Assembly: GCF_014526325.1 (NCBI RefSeq) | Contig: NZ_JACNMJ010000002.1 | Span: 248,001-312,000, forward strand | Direction of reading: 5' to 3' | DNA: 64,000 bases | DNA from: Psychroserpens algicola | GTDB taxonomy: Bacteria; Bacteroidota; Bacteroidia; Flavobacteriales; Flavobacteriaceae | Shown: positions 1-9,053 of the stretch, one piece after another | Numbering within the stretch: position 1 is the stretch's first letter | How the letters are laid out: each line of letters starts with the position of its first letter | Program-made: the position numbers and the translations under genes | The notes under the pieces: generated by a model | Told to the model about the DNA's origin: nothing | The model's input: the letters and a program-made list of their open reading frames with translations, nothing else | Databases searched by the model: none

Positions 1-147
1 TGGTATGTCAAAAACTTAAGCTTTCTATTAGATATAAAAATTCTATTTTTAACCTTGTATAAAGTCATAAAAAAAGATGGCATTTATAGTTTTGAAAATG
101 ACATAGTACCTGATTTTACAGGTACCGAACAAAAAAAACAAGAATAA
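1..147 (+). CDS. Undecaprenyl-phosphate sugar transferase, C-terminal fragment
   Basis: The open frame enters from the left edge and ends in TAA, leaving 48 visible residues. They begin WYVKNLSFLLDIKILFLT and run to a hydrophilic tail ending in DFTGTE. This resembles the C-terminus of bacterial sugar transferases (WcaJ/PglC family, Pfam Bac_transf), where a W-Y-V-x-N-x-S-x-x-x-D-I-K-I-L motif precedes the end. Such enzymes move a phosphosugar from a UDP-sugar to undecaprenyl phosphate at the inner membrane and start glycan-repeat synthesis. The next gene begins 3 bases after the stop, so the two are probably cotranscribed. The catalytic part lies outside the window, so substrate and length cannot be judged. 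Confidence 0.75.
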   Translation, partial: WYVKNLSFLLDIKILFLTLYKVIKKDGIYSFENDIVPDFTGTEQKKQE

Positions 148-150
148 CAC

Positions 151-1173
151 ATGGCAATCAATATCCTTTTTACCTGTGCAGGACGACGCAATTATCTAAT
201 TAATTATTTTAAAGAAGCTTTAAAAGGTGAAGGTCGTATTATTGTTGCAGACATGAGCACCTCTGCTCCTGCAATGGTTGATGCCGATTTAGCAATTTTG
301 GTTCCGAGTGTTTATAGTGACCATTATATCGATGAGCTCAAAAAAATAATTATCGAACATCGTGTCACTGCTGTCATATCACTAAATGATCTTGAACTTC
401 CTATTCTTTCTAAGCATAAAACTGAAATAGAAAAAACCGGAGCGAAAGTTATTGTTTCTAATGAACGTGTTATTGATATTGCATTCGATAAGATTGAAAC
501 TTTTAATTTTCTAAAAAGCATTGGACTAAAAACGCCTAAAACCTATACCTCGATTAGTAAAGTAAAATCAGCTATTCAACAGGGTGATCTCGACTTTCCG
601 CTTGTTGTTAAACCACGTTGGGGAAGTGCTTCTATTGGTATCGATTTCCCTGAAACTGAAGAAGAATTAGATTTAGCATTTAAACTCCAGCAGATAAAAC
701 TCAAAAAATCTATTCTCAATACTGTTAGTCAACATGATTTTGATAATGCCATACTGATTCAGGAAAAAATGAATGGCACAGAATATGGCATGGACATCGT
801 CAATGATTTTGAAGGTAATTACTACGGGACATTTGTTAGAGAAAAAGTAAACATGCGTTCTGGAGAAACCGATAAAGCGAGATCTGTCATTGACCAGCGA
901 TTTGATGATGTCGGACAAGAGATATCGAAACATCTCAAGCACACCGGAAGTTTAGATTGTGACGTTTTTATTGCCAACAACGAGCTTTACGTCTTAGAGT
1001 TAAATCCAAGATTTGGAGGAGGTTACCCGTTCTCACATGAAGCAGGAATTAACACAGCTGCTGTTTATATTGAATGGTTAAAAGGGAATAACAATGTAGC
1101 ACAGTTTAATCAGTATAAAGCTGGTAAACTGTTTTCAAAATGCGACCGTATGTTAGAAATTAAGTCACGTTAA
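151..1173 (+). CDS. ATP-grasp domain protein (carbamoyl-phosphate-synthase-like) of a polysaccharide locus
   Basis: A 340-residue protein with the N-terminal pre-ATP-grasp Rossmann segment (NILFTCAGRRNYL) and a central ATP-grasp fold. The lysine of LVVKPRWGSASIG (about residue 150), the QEKMNGTEYGMDIV segment and the metal-binding ELNPRFGGGYPFSHEAG motif (about residues 290-306) are visible. ATP-grasp enzymes join a carboxylate to an amine through an acyl phosphate, and stand-alone members of this kind are common in surface-polysaccharide clusters. Its place directly behind a sugar transferase suggests that it attaches an amino acid or acyl group to a sugar precursor. The substrate cannot be read from the sequence. 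The tail overlaps the convergent gene at 1160 by 14 bases. Confidence 0.8.
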   Translation: MAINILFTCAGRRNYLINYFKEALKGEGRIIVADMSTSAPAMVDADLAILVPSVYSDHYIDELKKIIIEHRVTAVISLNDLELPILSKHKTEIEKTGAKVIVSNERVIDIAFDKIETFNFLKSIGLKTPKTYTSISKVKSAIQQGDLDFPLVVKPRWGSASIGIDFPETEEELDLAFKLQQIKLKKSILNTVSQHDFDNAILIQEKMNGTEYGMDIVNDFEGNYYGTFVREKVNMRSGETDKARSVIDQRFDDVGQEISKHLKHTGSLDCDVFIANNELYVLELNPRFGGGYPFSHEAGINTAAVYIEWLKGNNNVAQFNQYKAGKLFSKCDRMLEIKSR

Positions 1174-2410
1174 AAGTCACTTGCTGTGCTTTTTTAGTAC
1201 CTGAAATAAGATAAGTGTTTTCTAAACTTTTATGCTTGTAAACTTTAATGTTTGAAATATTTTCAGGGTTAGCAAAAGCGAACGAAAACACACACACACG
1301 CAAAAATTTATAATCGTCTTTTTCAAATTGAATCAAATCGTAATCTGAAGCTTCAAACTGCTGAATTGAAGAGACCTTAACATTCGAATATTGAGACGTT
1401 TCTACTGTTTTTTTATTTGACATTAAAAACTTATACTTTCTATAAAGCTCATTCACTTTTCGCTTCCTCAGATACAACTTTAAAATATAAAAATATTCGA
1501 TATATTTTGAGGTAAGAATTGATCGTATAGATTTAGAATCGTATAGGATATGGTAATTAAAATCGTAAGCTAAATTTCCCCATTTATGTTTATAGTCAAA
1601 ATCTCCTTTTGAGAAATCTGAAATTTGATATCCATGATCAAAACACCATTCAAGAAGTTTTATAATCGATGTTTTTCCGATACTAAACTTGTAATAATCA
1701 GGATTAAAGACAGTTATAGTCTCAAAAAGCACCTTATCTGCATGGAAATTTAAGGTAATCCCAATAGGATTATCTTCATTATAAATTATAAGAAGAGAGG
1801 CTTTCTTTTCTTTCAGCATTTCAAAAACCAACTCACTATAATAGGCCCACTTATCTTTACTTAAGTGATGATAATTAACCTGTTTACCTTCAAAACGCTC
1901 ATTAAGTAAGGCATGAAACTGATCAAAAAGCACATCAAACTTTGCTTGTGAAATTTCCTCGTTAATAAATTCATAACGAATATTAAAACAGGTTTCAAGG
2001 CGTCTTTGATTGGATCTGAATTCTCTTCTGTTTTTAGAACTAAACTGAGCATTTATATAATCATCCTTGTCCTTAAAGTCAGAAATGTCCATTAAAAATC
2101 CTTGATATTGAAACATTTTTTTCAATTTCAAACTTGAGGATTCTGGAGGATGAAAGGGTTCTATGTCAAAATAAGTAGGAACATCATAAATTAGAAACGT
2201 TTTTCCTTTATAATCTGTTTCTTCAAAATTGATACTATAATCAATACCCTTAGTCAAATTCTTTCCTGCATTGACGTAAATACCAAATCTTGAATACTTT
2301 ATAAACTTGACGCCATTAATAGATTTAAACGACAATAATGCTTTATTATCATTAAAGTGCTTTGACCAAATGCTTTCAAAAGTTAAAGATGTAAACGGAT
2401 TTTGAGTCAT
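1160..2410 (-). CDS. FemAB/GNAT-like acyltransferase family protein
   Basis: A 416-residue protein from the ATG at 2410. The frame stays open upstream to a GTG at 2497, which would add 29 residues of poor protein-like character, so the ATG followed by TQNPFTS is preferred. The middle (about residues 150-300) has the pattern of the GNAT-like FemAB fold (BioF2-like acetyltransferase): SKNRREFRSNQRRLE, then LLIIYNEDNPIGITLNFHA, then SIGKTSIIKLLEWCFDHGY and FSKGDFDYKHKWGN. Relatives in polysaccharide loci are thought to transfer acyl or aminoacyl groups to sugars or envelope peptides. It runs against the flanking genes and ends tail to tail with the ATP-grasp gene. The C-terminal 100 residues are not recognised, and an (AC)6 tract lies in that part. 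Confidence 0.65.
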   Translation of the reverse strand: MTQNPFTSLTFESIWSKHFNDNKALLSFKSINGVKFIKYSRFGIYVNAGKNLTKGIDYSINFEETDYKGKTFLIYDVPTYFDIEPFHPPESSSLKLKKMFQYQGFLMDISDFKDKDDYINAQFSSKNRREFRSNQRRLETCFNIRYEFINEEISQAKFDVLFDQFHALLNERFEGKQVNYHHLSKDKWAYYSELVFEMLKEKKASLLIIYNEDNPIGITLNFHADKVLFETITVFNPDYYKFSIGKTSIIKLLEWCFDHGYQISDFSKGDFDYKHKWGNLAYDFNYHILYDSKSIRSILTSKYIEYFYILKLYLRKRKVNELYRKYKFLMSNKKTVETSQYSNVKVSSIQQFEASDYDLIQFEKDDYKFLRVCVFSFAFANPENISNIKVYKHKSLENTYLISGTKKAQQVTFNVT

Positions 2411-2590
2411 GAATTTGATTGAAAATGTATTTTTAGGATTCGGAGCAAATGTAATATTTTTGAGTAAACATTGCCATCTATATGACGTAAAAAACACTCC
2501 CTTAGATAGTTATTTTTACTATTTCTAATTTACTAATCCCTAGGACTTAACAAATACAGGCATAAACGTGAAAATTAGCCTTTTATCGTA

Positions 2591-2598
2591 TATATTTG
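2591..2598 (+). promoter_or_regulatory. Putative -7 element for the MBOAT/SGNH genes
   Basis: TATATTTG fits the Bacteroidota -7 consensus TAnnTTTG and lies 69 bases upstream of the MBOAT start, in the intergenic space divergent from the FemAB-like gene. No clear -33 TTG box was found, so the call rests on the -7 motif and its position. Confidence 0.4.
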
Positions 2599-2666
2599 TT
2601 TTTATTACACTTAAAAATAAATATTTGGCATTCATTTAAACTAACCAAATCTAACTTACCAATTTC

Positions 2667-4121
2667 ATGCTGTTTAATTCTTTTGAGTTTGCTCTATTTT
2701 TACCTGTTGTATTTTTACTCTATTGGTTCGTTTTTAAAAAGAATTTCCGAGTACAAAACATATTAATACTAGCAGCAAGTTATTTCTTTTACAGTCTATG
2801 GGACTGGCGTTTTCTATTTCTTATTATTGGTAGTACAGTTGTAGATTATTTTGTTGGAATATTAATTGATAAATATTCTGAAGATAAAAAACGTCAAAAA
2901 GCCTGGCTTTGGGTAAGTGTATTATTTAATATATCTCTATTAGGCTTTTTTAAATATTATAATTTCTTTGTGGACTCATTCATGGATATGACTGAGTTGT
3001 TTGGGTATACGATTAAAAGCTCATGGACACTTAATATCATATTACCTGTAGGTATTTCGTTTTATACCTTTCAAACCATGTCGTATTCGTTAGACATCTA
3101 TTACAAACGAATTAAGCCTACCAAAGACTTTTTATCATTTGCGACCTTTGTGGCATTTTTTCCACAATTAGTTGCTGGACCTATTGAAAGAGCTTCTAAC
3201 CTACTCACACAAATTACTTCTGAACGACACTTTAAATATCAGCAAACTAAAGAAGGTCTTCGCCTGATACTATGGGGACTTTTTAAGAAGGTTGTGATTG
3301 CAGATTCTCTAGCTCCAATGGTAGATGATATCTTTACCAACTATGGTGATTATTCGGGTTCTACTTTGATATTAGGAGTTACCATGTTTAGTTTCCAGGT
3401 TTATGGCGATTTTAGTGGATATTCAGATATTGCTATCGGAACATCAAAACTGTTTGGTTTTGAACTGATGTCGAACTTCAAATTTCCAAATTTCTCAAGA
3501 AATGTCGCAGAGTACTGGCAACGATGGCATGTATCCCTTTCAACATGGTTTAGACACTATGTTTACATTCCCTTAGGAGGTTCTAGAGTGAGTAAACTAT
3601 TATCGGTACGTAATATTTGTGTCATTTTCTTAATTAGTGGCTTCTGGCATGGTGCTAACTGGACCTTTATTTTTTGGGGTGCTTTTCATGCTTTAGCTTA
3701 TATCCCAGTATTTTTGATGGGAAGGAATACGATATACAAGAACTCTGTAGTGGCTCAAAATACAATAATCCCAAACCTTAAAGAGTTTGGTCAGCTTATA
3801 CTAACCTTCGGAATTGTAACGTTTTCAAGAATCTTCTTTAGATCAGATACTTTAACCGATTCGTTCGCTTATATCGATCGTATTTTCACCAATTTCGAAT
3901 TTACACCTTACGAACATCCATTAGGTGGAAACATGACAACCTATTATCTGCTTATTCTGGTTTTCGTTATTTATGAATATTTAATTCGACGAGATGAAAG
4001 AAACCCATTTAAATTTAAACACCGAATTGTACGTGTTGCCATATATACTGCTATAGTTATATCTATGTTTGTGTTTTATGATGATAACGCGCAACGTGCT
4101 TTTATTTACTTTCAATTTTAG
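2667..4121 (+). CDS. MBOAT family O-acyltransferase (AlgI-like)
   Basis: A 484-residue multi-pass membrane protein. It carries the MBOAT signatures: PQLVAGPIERASNLL (about residues 167-182), EYWQRWHVSLSTWFRHYVYI (about 289-308) and the catalytic-histidine segment SGFWHGANWTFIFWGAFHAL (about 328-347). Length matches AlgI/PatA-type proteins. These move an acyl group, usually acetyl, across the inner membrane to a periplasmic partner that esterifies a polysaccharide. The following gene starts 5 bases later and encodes a GDSF-motif protein, the expected partner, so the two probably acetylate the exported glycan. Confidence 0.93.
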   Translation: MLFNSFEFALFLPVVFLLYWFVFKKNFRVQNILILAASYFFYSLWDWRFLFLIIGSTVVDYFVGILIDKYSEDKKRQKAWLWVSVLFNISLLGFFKYYNFFVDSFMDMTELFGYTIKSSWTLNIILPVGISFYTFQTMSYSLDIYYKRIKPTKDFLSFATFVAFFPQLVAGPIERASNLLTQITSERHFKYQQTKEGLRLILWGLFKKVVIADSLAPMVDDIFTNYGDYSGSTLILGVTMFSFQVYGDFSGYSDIAIGTSKLFGFELMSNFKFPNFSRNVAEYWQRWHVSLSTWFRHYVYIPLGGSRVSKLLSVRNICVIFLISGFWHGANWTFIFWGAFHALAYIPVFLMGRNTIYKNSVVAQNTIIPNLKEFGQLILTFGIVTFSRIFFRSDTLTDSFAYIDRIFTNFEFTPYEHPLGGNMTTYYLLILVFVIYEYLIRRDERNPFKFKHRIVRVAIYTAIVISMFVFYDDNAQRAFIYFQF

Positions 4122-4126
4122 ATGCT

Positions 4127-5041
4127 ATGTTAAAATTATTCAAAGTATTAGCCCTTTATGCAATTTACGGTCTCATCGTAGGCGAAATTATTGTACGCGT
4201 ATTTGGGCTAACTTCAGATATTCCACAGAGAACGATTACTTCAGATCATATTCAAAAATATATTCCTAATCAAAGTGGTGGCTGGAGCGATGGAGATCAT
4301 GAATGGCAGGTAAACGAAAGAGGCTGGGCAGGTCCTTTACCAGACAGCTTTGATAATCTTATTACTATAGTCGGTGATTCATTCATTGAAAACCTGATGA
4401 ATCCAGATGAATGCCATCAATCTTATTTCTTAAAACAAAACTTTCCGAAGCAAAACTTCTTAGAAGCAGCAAGGTCTGGCGTTACCTTTATTGAATCTTT
4501 TGAAATCACAAAGCATTTAGACTCGTTACAACCTAAGTATCATATAATTTGTCTCAACGATTATAACATTAAAGAGAGTATTTCAAATATAGAAGCGCAA
4601 TCAGATATCACTCAATTCAATACTGAAAAACAAGAGTTTGTATATGGGAAAATGAAGGCGCCGTTTGCTAAAAAAATCTTATACAGCTGGAAATTCATGT
4701 ACTATTTATATAATAGATTTCCAATAAATTTTAACAAAACTGATGATGTTCCTAAAGTAGACACTTATGCCATTCCTTACTTAGAACAATACAATAAGGA
4801 ATTTAGGTCACTTCTTGACTATGTTGCAGCAAACTATACTATTGAAGATAAAATCTTAGTTTTAAAGCCTACAGCAACCAAAGAACTCGCTGCGCTTTTA
4901 GAGTCCTACGGATTTAAAGTCGTTCTTTTAGACGACCACGGCGAAGACTGGACTTTTGGTTATGATGCGCATTGGAACTGTTATGGTCATGAAGAAGCTT
5001 CTAAGCAAATCACTAAAGCTTTAAAATCATTAAATCTTTAA
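4127..5041 (+). CDS. SGNH/GDSL-like protein, probable O-acetyltransfer partner of the MBOAT protein
   Basis: A 304-residue protein with an N-terminal hydrophobic anchor (about residues 5-25) followed by a periplasmic domain. TIVGDSFIENL (about residues 82-92) contains the GDS nucleophile block of SGNH hydrolases. Near the C-terminus GYDAHWNCYGHEEAS supplies the D-x-H catalytic pair seen in AlgX/AlgJ-like SGNH domains. It sits 5 bases behind the MBOAT gene, matching known pairs in which the SGNH protein takes the acyl group and esterifies the glycan. The acceptor and acyl group are unknown, and a de-esterase role cannot be excluded. Confidence 0.75.
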   Translation: MLKLFKVLALYAIYGLIVGEIIVRVFGLTSDIPQRTITSDHIQKYIPNQSGGWSDGDHEWQVNERGWAGPLPDSFDNLITIVGDSFIENLMNPDECHQSYFLKQNFPKQNFLEAARSGVTFIESFEITKHLDSLQPKYHIICLNDYNIKESISNIEAQSDITQFNTEKQEFVYGKMKAPFAKKILYSWKFMYYLYNRFPINFNKTDDVPKVDTYAIPYLEQYNKEFRSLLDYVAANYTIEDKILVLKPTATKELAALLESYGFKVVLLDDHGEDWTFGYDAHWNCYGHEEASKQITKALKSLNL

Positions 5042-5200
5042 TATTTACTTGTATATCGTAAAAACTTGCTATTTGTCGTAATAATTTGAACGAATAGGTT
5101 TTAATAGCAATATTTACTTACAATTATTAAATTGCTTAATCCCAAATCCCTCACTAGACAATAATATTGAATAGTAATAAACTTACTTAACAGGTTGATT

Positions 5201-6325
5201 ATGGAATCAAAAATTTGGTTGTCATCTCCACATATGAGTGGAAAAGAACAATCTTATATTAATGATGCTTTCAAAACGAACTGGATTGCGCCTTTGGGTC
5301 CGCATGTCAATGGCTTTGAAAGTGATATCAAGAACTATCTGAACGAAGATAGTCACGTAGCTGTGCTCAGTTCTGGGACAGCCGCTATTCATTTAGGTCT
5401 TATTTTATTAAATGTTGGTCATGGTGATGAAGTTATTTGTCAGAGCAAAACTTTTTCTGCTTCTGCAAACCCTATTGCCTACCAAGGTGCTACACCAATT
5501 TTTGTAGACAGTGAAAAAGACACATGGAATATTTGCCCTGAACAATTAGAAATAGCTATCAAAGATCGCATCAGCAAAGGAAAAAAACCTAAGGCTATCA
5601 TTGCCGTACATCTCTACGGAATGCCTTATAATGTCAATGCGATTCATGCGATTGCAAAAGCCTATAACATTCCTGTACTTGAAGATAGTGCCGAAGCTTT
5701 GGGAAGCACCTATAAAGATGTAAAATGTGGTACTTTTGGAGATATTTCGGTATTGTCATTTAACGGAAATAAAATTATTACAACCTCTGGTGGTGGCGCC
5801 ATCATAACCAAAGACCCAAAACAAAGAGACAAAGCTGTTTTCCTAGCAACTCAAGCCAGAGAAAAAGCTGTGGAGTATGTACACGCCTCAATTGGTTATA
5901 ATTACAGAATGTCTAATGTGTTAGCAGGAATTGGAAGAGGCCAAATGGAAGTTTTAGATGATCGGGTGTTGGCAAGACGAAAAAACTACGCGTTTTATAA
6001 AGAAAGCTTCAAAAACATAGAAGAACTTACTTTTGTAGATGAACCTGAAGGCTATTACTCTAATCGATGGTTATCTTGCATCTTAACGCCTTCTGAAGAC
6101 ATAAGAGAAGGAATACGAACGGCTTTAGAAAAGGAAAATATTGAGACTCGTCCGTTATGGAAACCTATGCATCAACAGCCAATATTTAAGGATTTACCAC
6201 AGTATATTAATGGTGTTTCCGATGAATTATTTGAAAAAGGCTTATGTTTGCCAAGTGGGTCTAACTTAACTGAAAACGAATTAAATAGAGTAACATCAGC
6301 AATAAAAACGTATTTTAGAGCATGA
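5201..6325 (+). CDS. DegT/DnrJ/EryC1/StrS aminotransferase (PglE-like)
   Basis: A 374-residue PLP-dependent sugar aminotransferase. The ATG at 5201 is chosen over a TTG two codons upstream. It begins KIWLSSPHMSGKEQSYI and continues NWIAPLGPHVNGFE, as in UDP-4-keto-sugar transaminases (PglE, PseC). The PLP-phosphate site SSGTAAIHLGL, the aspartate of VLEDSAEALGS and the Schiff-base lysine of SFNGNKIITTSGGG (about residue 185) are present. The stop overlaps the start of the next gene, a PglF-like 4,6-dehydratase. Together they should turn UDP-GlcNAc into UDP-4-amino-4,6-dideoxy-GlcNAc. No PglD-like acetyltransferase is visible, though it could lie left of the window. Confidence 0.9.
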   Translation: MESKIWLSSPHMSGKEQSYINDAFKTNWIAPLGPHVNGFESDIKNYLNEDSHVAVLSSGTAAIHLGLILLNVGHGDEVICQSKTFSASANPIAYQGATPIFVDSEKDTWNICPEQLEIAIKDRISKGKKPKAIIAVHLYGMPYNVNAIHAIAKAYNIPVLEDSAEALGSTYKDVKCGTFGDISVLSFNGNKIITTSGGGAIITKDPKQRDKAVFLATQAREKAVEYVHASIGYNYRMSNVLAGIGRGQMEVLDDRVLARRKNYAFYKESFKNIEELTFVDEPEGYYSNRWLSCILTPSEDIREGIRTALEKENIETRPLWKPMHQQPIFKDLPQYINGVSDELFEKGLCLPSGSNLTENELNRVTSAIKTYFRA

Positions 6326-8214
6326 TTAAACATCTACTACAAAGAATTTCGCATAAATATGCCTCCAAATGGTTGGTGATGCTTTTCGATTTAATGATCG
6401 TAGCATTCACCTTTGTTGCAGCGTATATTATTCGATTTAATTTCAAACTAGACTTTGATTTTGTAGTCATGTTCAAGCAAATACCGTTTGTCTTTTTGGC
6501 TGCATTAATTAGCTTTATTCTTGTAGGATCTTACAAGGGTGTTGTTAGATTTACAGGATTTAAAGATGTGGTTAATATTATTATTGGTGTTAATATTTTA
6601 GCAACAATTTTAATTATCTCTACTTTTTTTAGTAGACGATTTAATTACCAGAGCATTTTCAATATCTCTGGATCTATTATTTATATTCATTTATTACTTA
6701 ATATCCTATTCCTTGTTGGCTTTAAATTGTTTATAAAATCGATGTACAACAAGTTGATGCAGGATTTTAAGACCCAAAAGCGTGTTTTGATTTTTGGAGC
6801 TGGTAGTTCGGGAATGATAACCTACGATGCCATCACTAATGACCCTAAGAACAGTCATGTGGTTATCGGGTTTATTGATGATAATGAGCGTAAAATTGGT
6901 AAAAAAATTAACACATTACGTGTTTACAGTTTGGATAAAATTACTGAAGACTTCATCAAAAAAGTAGAAGTCGAAGAAGTCATCATTTCGGTTCAAAACA
7001 TTGAATCTTCTAGACTTTTACAAATTTCCGGACTTTTATTTGAATTAGGGTTAAAAGTAAAAATCGTCCCTCCTGTTCAACATTGGATTGATGGAGATTT
7101 AAGTGTCGGACAAATTAAAGAGGTTAATATTGAAGACTTATTAGGCCGTGATCCTATTTCAATCGTAAACCCTGCCTTGGTTGATGAATATGAAAATCAA
7201 ATTATTCTAATCACAGGTGCTGCAGGTTCAATTGGTAGTGAAATTGCAAGAAAAGCAACAAACTACCGCTATAAGAAATTAATTTTAGTAGATACTGCCG
7301 AATCACCCTTATACGAATTACAACAGGAATTCGTTCAAAAAGGCATTCAAAACTTTATCGCTATAGTTGCAGATGTTAGAGATTACAGGCGTATGGAGCA
7401 GCTATTTCAGCTTCATAAACCAAAAATTGTATTTCATGCTGCTGCTTACAAACATGTGCCTTTAATGGAAAACAATCCATATGAAGCCGTAAGTGTTAAT
7501 ATTGGTGGTACACGACATGTTGCCAGTTTATCAGTAAAGCATGGTGTTAATAAATTTGTACTGATTTCTACCGATAAAGCTGTCAACCCAACCAATGTCA
7601 TGGGAGCTACGAAACGTATAGCAGAACTTTATGTAAATTGTCTGCAAGGAAAAGGACAAACAAAATTTATCACAACCCGCTTCGGAAATGTGCTTGGATC
7701 TAATGGCTCTGTTATTCCATTATTTAAGAAACAAATAGAAAACGGAGGACCATTAACAGTTACCCATAAAGAGATAACACGTTATTTTATGACGATTTCC
7801 GAAGCGTGTCAACTTGTACTAGAAGCTGCAACAATGGGAAATGGAGGCGAAATATTTGTGTTTGACATGGGCGAATCTGTAAAGATTTATGATTTAGCAA
7901 AGAATATGATTATTCTATCTGGACTTAGATTTCCAGAAGACATCGATATCAGAATTACTGGGTTACGTCCAGGGGAAAAAATATACGAAGAGTTATTAGC
8001 CGATGGCGAAAATACTCGTCCGACCTATCATGAGAAAATTATGATTGCAAAAACCAAAACTCTGGAAGTAAATGCCATAAGTGAAAAAATTTCTAATTTA
8101 TGTGCAATAAATTCTAAATCTCAAAACCTGGAAATTGTATCATTAATTAAAGACATTATTCCAGAATACATTTCTAATAATTCGAAATACGAAGTACTAG
8201 ATTCAAAAAAATAA
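6322..8214 (+). CDS. Membrane nucleoside-diphosphate-sugar 4,6-dehydratase (PglF/CapD/WbpM-like)
   Basis: A 630-residue protein with four N-terminal membrane helices (within about residues 18-135), a first Rossmann unit (VLIFGAGSSGMITYD, about 155) and a C-terminal extended SDR domain opening with ITGAAGSIGSEIARK (about 296). The active-site stretch STDKAVNPTNVMGATKR (about 414-430) has methionine where ordinary SDRs have tyrosine, as is normal for PglF, WbpM and FlaA1. Family members convert UDP-GlcNAc to its 4-keto-6-deoxy product. The ATGA overlap with the aminotransferase gene implies translational coupling and a shared pathway. Full length, with no visible lesion. Confidence 0.93.
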   Translation: MIKHLLQRISHKYASKWLVMLFDLMIVAFTFVAAYIIRFNFKLDFDFVVMFKQIPFVFLAALISFILVGSYKGVVRFTGFKDVVNIIIGVNILATILIISTFFSRRFNYQSIFNISGSIIYIHLLLNILFLVGFKLFIKSMYNKLMQDFKTQKRVLIFGAGSSGMITYDAITNDPKNSHVVIGFIDDNERKIGKKINTLRVYSLDKITEDFIKKVEVEEVIISVQNIESSRLLQISGLLFELGLKVKIVPPVQHWIDGDLSVGQIKEVNIEDLLGRDPISIVNPALVDEYENQIILITGAAGSIGSEIARKATNYRYKKLILVDTAESPLYELQQEFVQKGIQNFIAIVADVRDYRRMEQLFQLHKPKIVFHAAAYKHVPLMENNPYEAVSVNIGGTRHVASLSVKHGVNKFVLISTDKAVNPTNVMGATKRIAELYVNCLQGKGQTKFITTRFGNVLGSNGSVIPLFKKQIENGGPLTVTHKEITRYFMTISEACQLVLEAATMGNGGEIFVFDMGESVKIYDLAKNMIILSGLRFPEDIDIRITGLRPGEKIYEELLADGENTRPTYHEKIMIAKTKTLEVNAISEKISNLCAINSKSQNLEIVSLIKDIIPEYISNNSKYEVLDSKK

Positions 8215-8236
8215 ACTTAACCAAATCACAATAATT

Positions 8237-9031
8237 ATGCGTAAACAGTTTAACAATATCCCTAAGTTAGTTTTAGTAATTGCACTAGTAGTTTTATCGT
8301 CTTGCGGATCTAGAAAAAACATTGTTTACTTTCAAGATGAACCGATTACAAACGAAAGTTTAAGTCAGTTAGATAATAAATTTGAAATCAGATACAAGCC
8401 CAACGACATTTTAACTATCGATGTTTCTGCTGAAGTTGCTGAATCTGTTTCGGCATTCAATCTACCAGTAGCTGCCTATGATACTTCTGGAGGTGTGAAT
8501 ACACAAACCAATATCCTCAGACAAACCTATCTCATAGATCCTGATGGTAATATTGAATTCCCTGTACTTGGAACTATAAAAATTGGCGGCTTAACCAGAG
8601 TTGAAGCCACTAAGATGCTAAAAGAAAAAATTGGTGAATATGTTAAAGAGTTTATTGTAAATATCAGGCTTATTAATTTTACAATCACAGTATTAGGAGA
8701 AGTGAATAGACCTGGTGCATATACAATTCAGGATGAGCGTGTTTCTCTAACTGAAGCTTTAGGTTTGGCAGGAGATTTAACCATATACGGAAAACGAAAC
8801 AATATCTTTTTAATTCGTGAAGTTGATGGGCAAAAGAAATATGCAAAGTATGATCTAACCTCAATTAATGTTGTAAATTCACCTGTTTATTACTTATCTC
8901 AAAATGATGTGATTTACGTCGAACCAAACAATACACGTGTCAAAACATCTACGTATAATCCTAATACAGGAGTACTAATTTCTGCTGTATCTACTCTAGC
9001 AACAATTGTAGCAATTTTTGCTTTCCGATAA
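8237..9031 (+). CDS. Polysaccharide biosynthesis/export outer-membrane lipoprotein (Wza-like)
   Basis: A 264-residue protein with a lipoprotein signal peptide whose lipobox is LSSC (cysteine near residue 23). The Poly_export domain follows (IRYKPNDILTIDVSAEV, then YLIDPDGNIEFPVLGTIKIGGLT), then a SLBB domain (ITVLGEVNRPGAYTIQDERVSLTEALGLAG). A C-terminal hydrophobic helix (ISAVSTLATIVAIFAF) matches the outer-membrane-spanning helix position of Wza. It forms the export channel with the Wzc-like protein 22 bases downstream. The length is short relative to E. coli Wza but usual for Bacteroidota. Confidence 0.93.
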   Translation: MRKQFNNIPKLVLVIALVVLSSCGSRKNIVYFQDEPITNESLSQLDNKFEIRYKPNDILTIDVSAEVAESVSAFNLPVAAYDTSGGVNTQTNILRQTYLIDPDGNIEFPVLGTIKIGGLTRVEATKMLKEKIGEYVKEFIVNIRLINFTITVLGEVNRPGAYTIQDERVSLTEALGLAGDLTIYGKRNNIFLIREVDGQKKYAKYDLTSINVVNSPVYYLSQNDVIYVEPNNTRVKTSTYNPNTGVLISAVSTLATIVAIFAFR

Positions 9032-9053
9032 ATAAAAAAGACACCCCTATATT

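Noticed and set aside
1861-2052. Open frame of 63 codons on the minus strand inside the FemAB-like gene
   Set aside because: It lies entirely within a long, protein-like gene in another frame and has no family signature or own promoter.
2411-2497. Longer FemAB-like start at GTG 2497
   Set aside because: The extra 29 residues have no family character, and NPFTS at the ATG start looks like the natural N-terminus.
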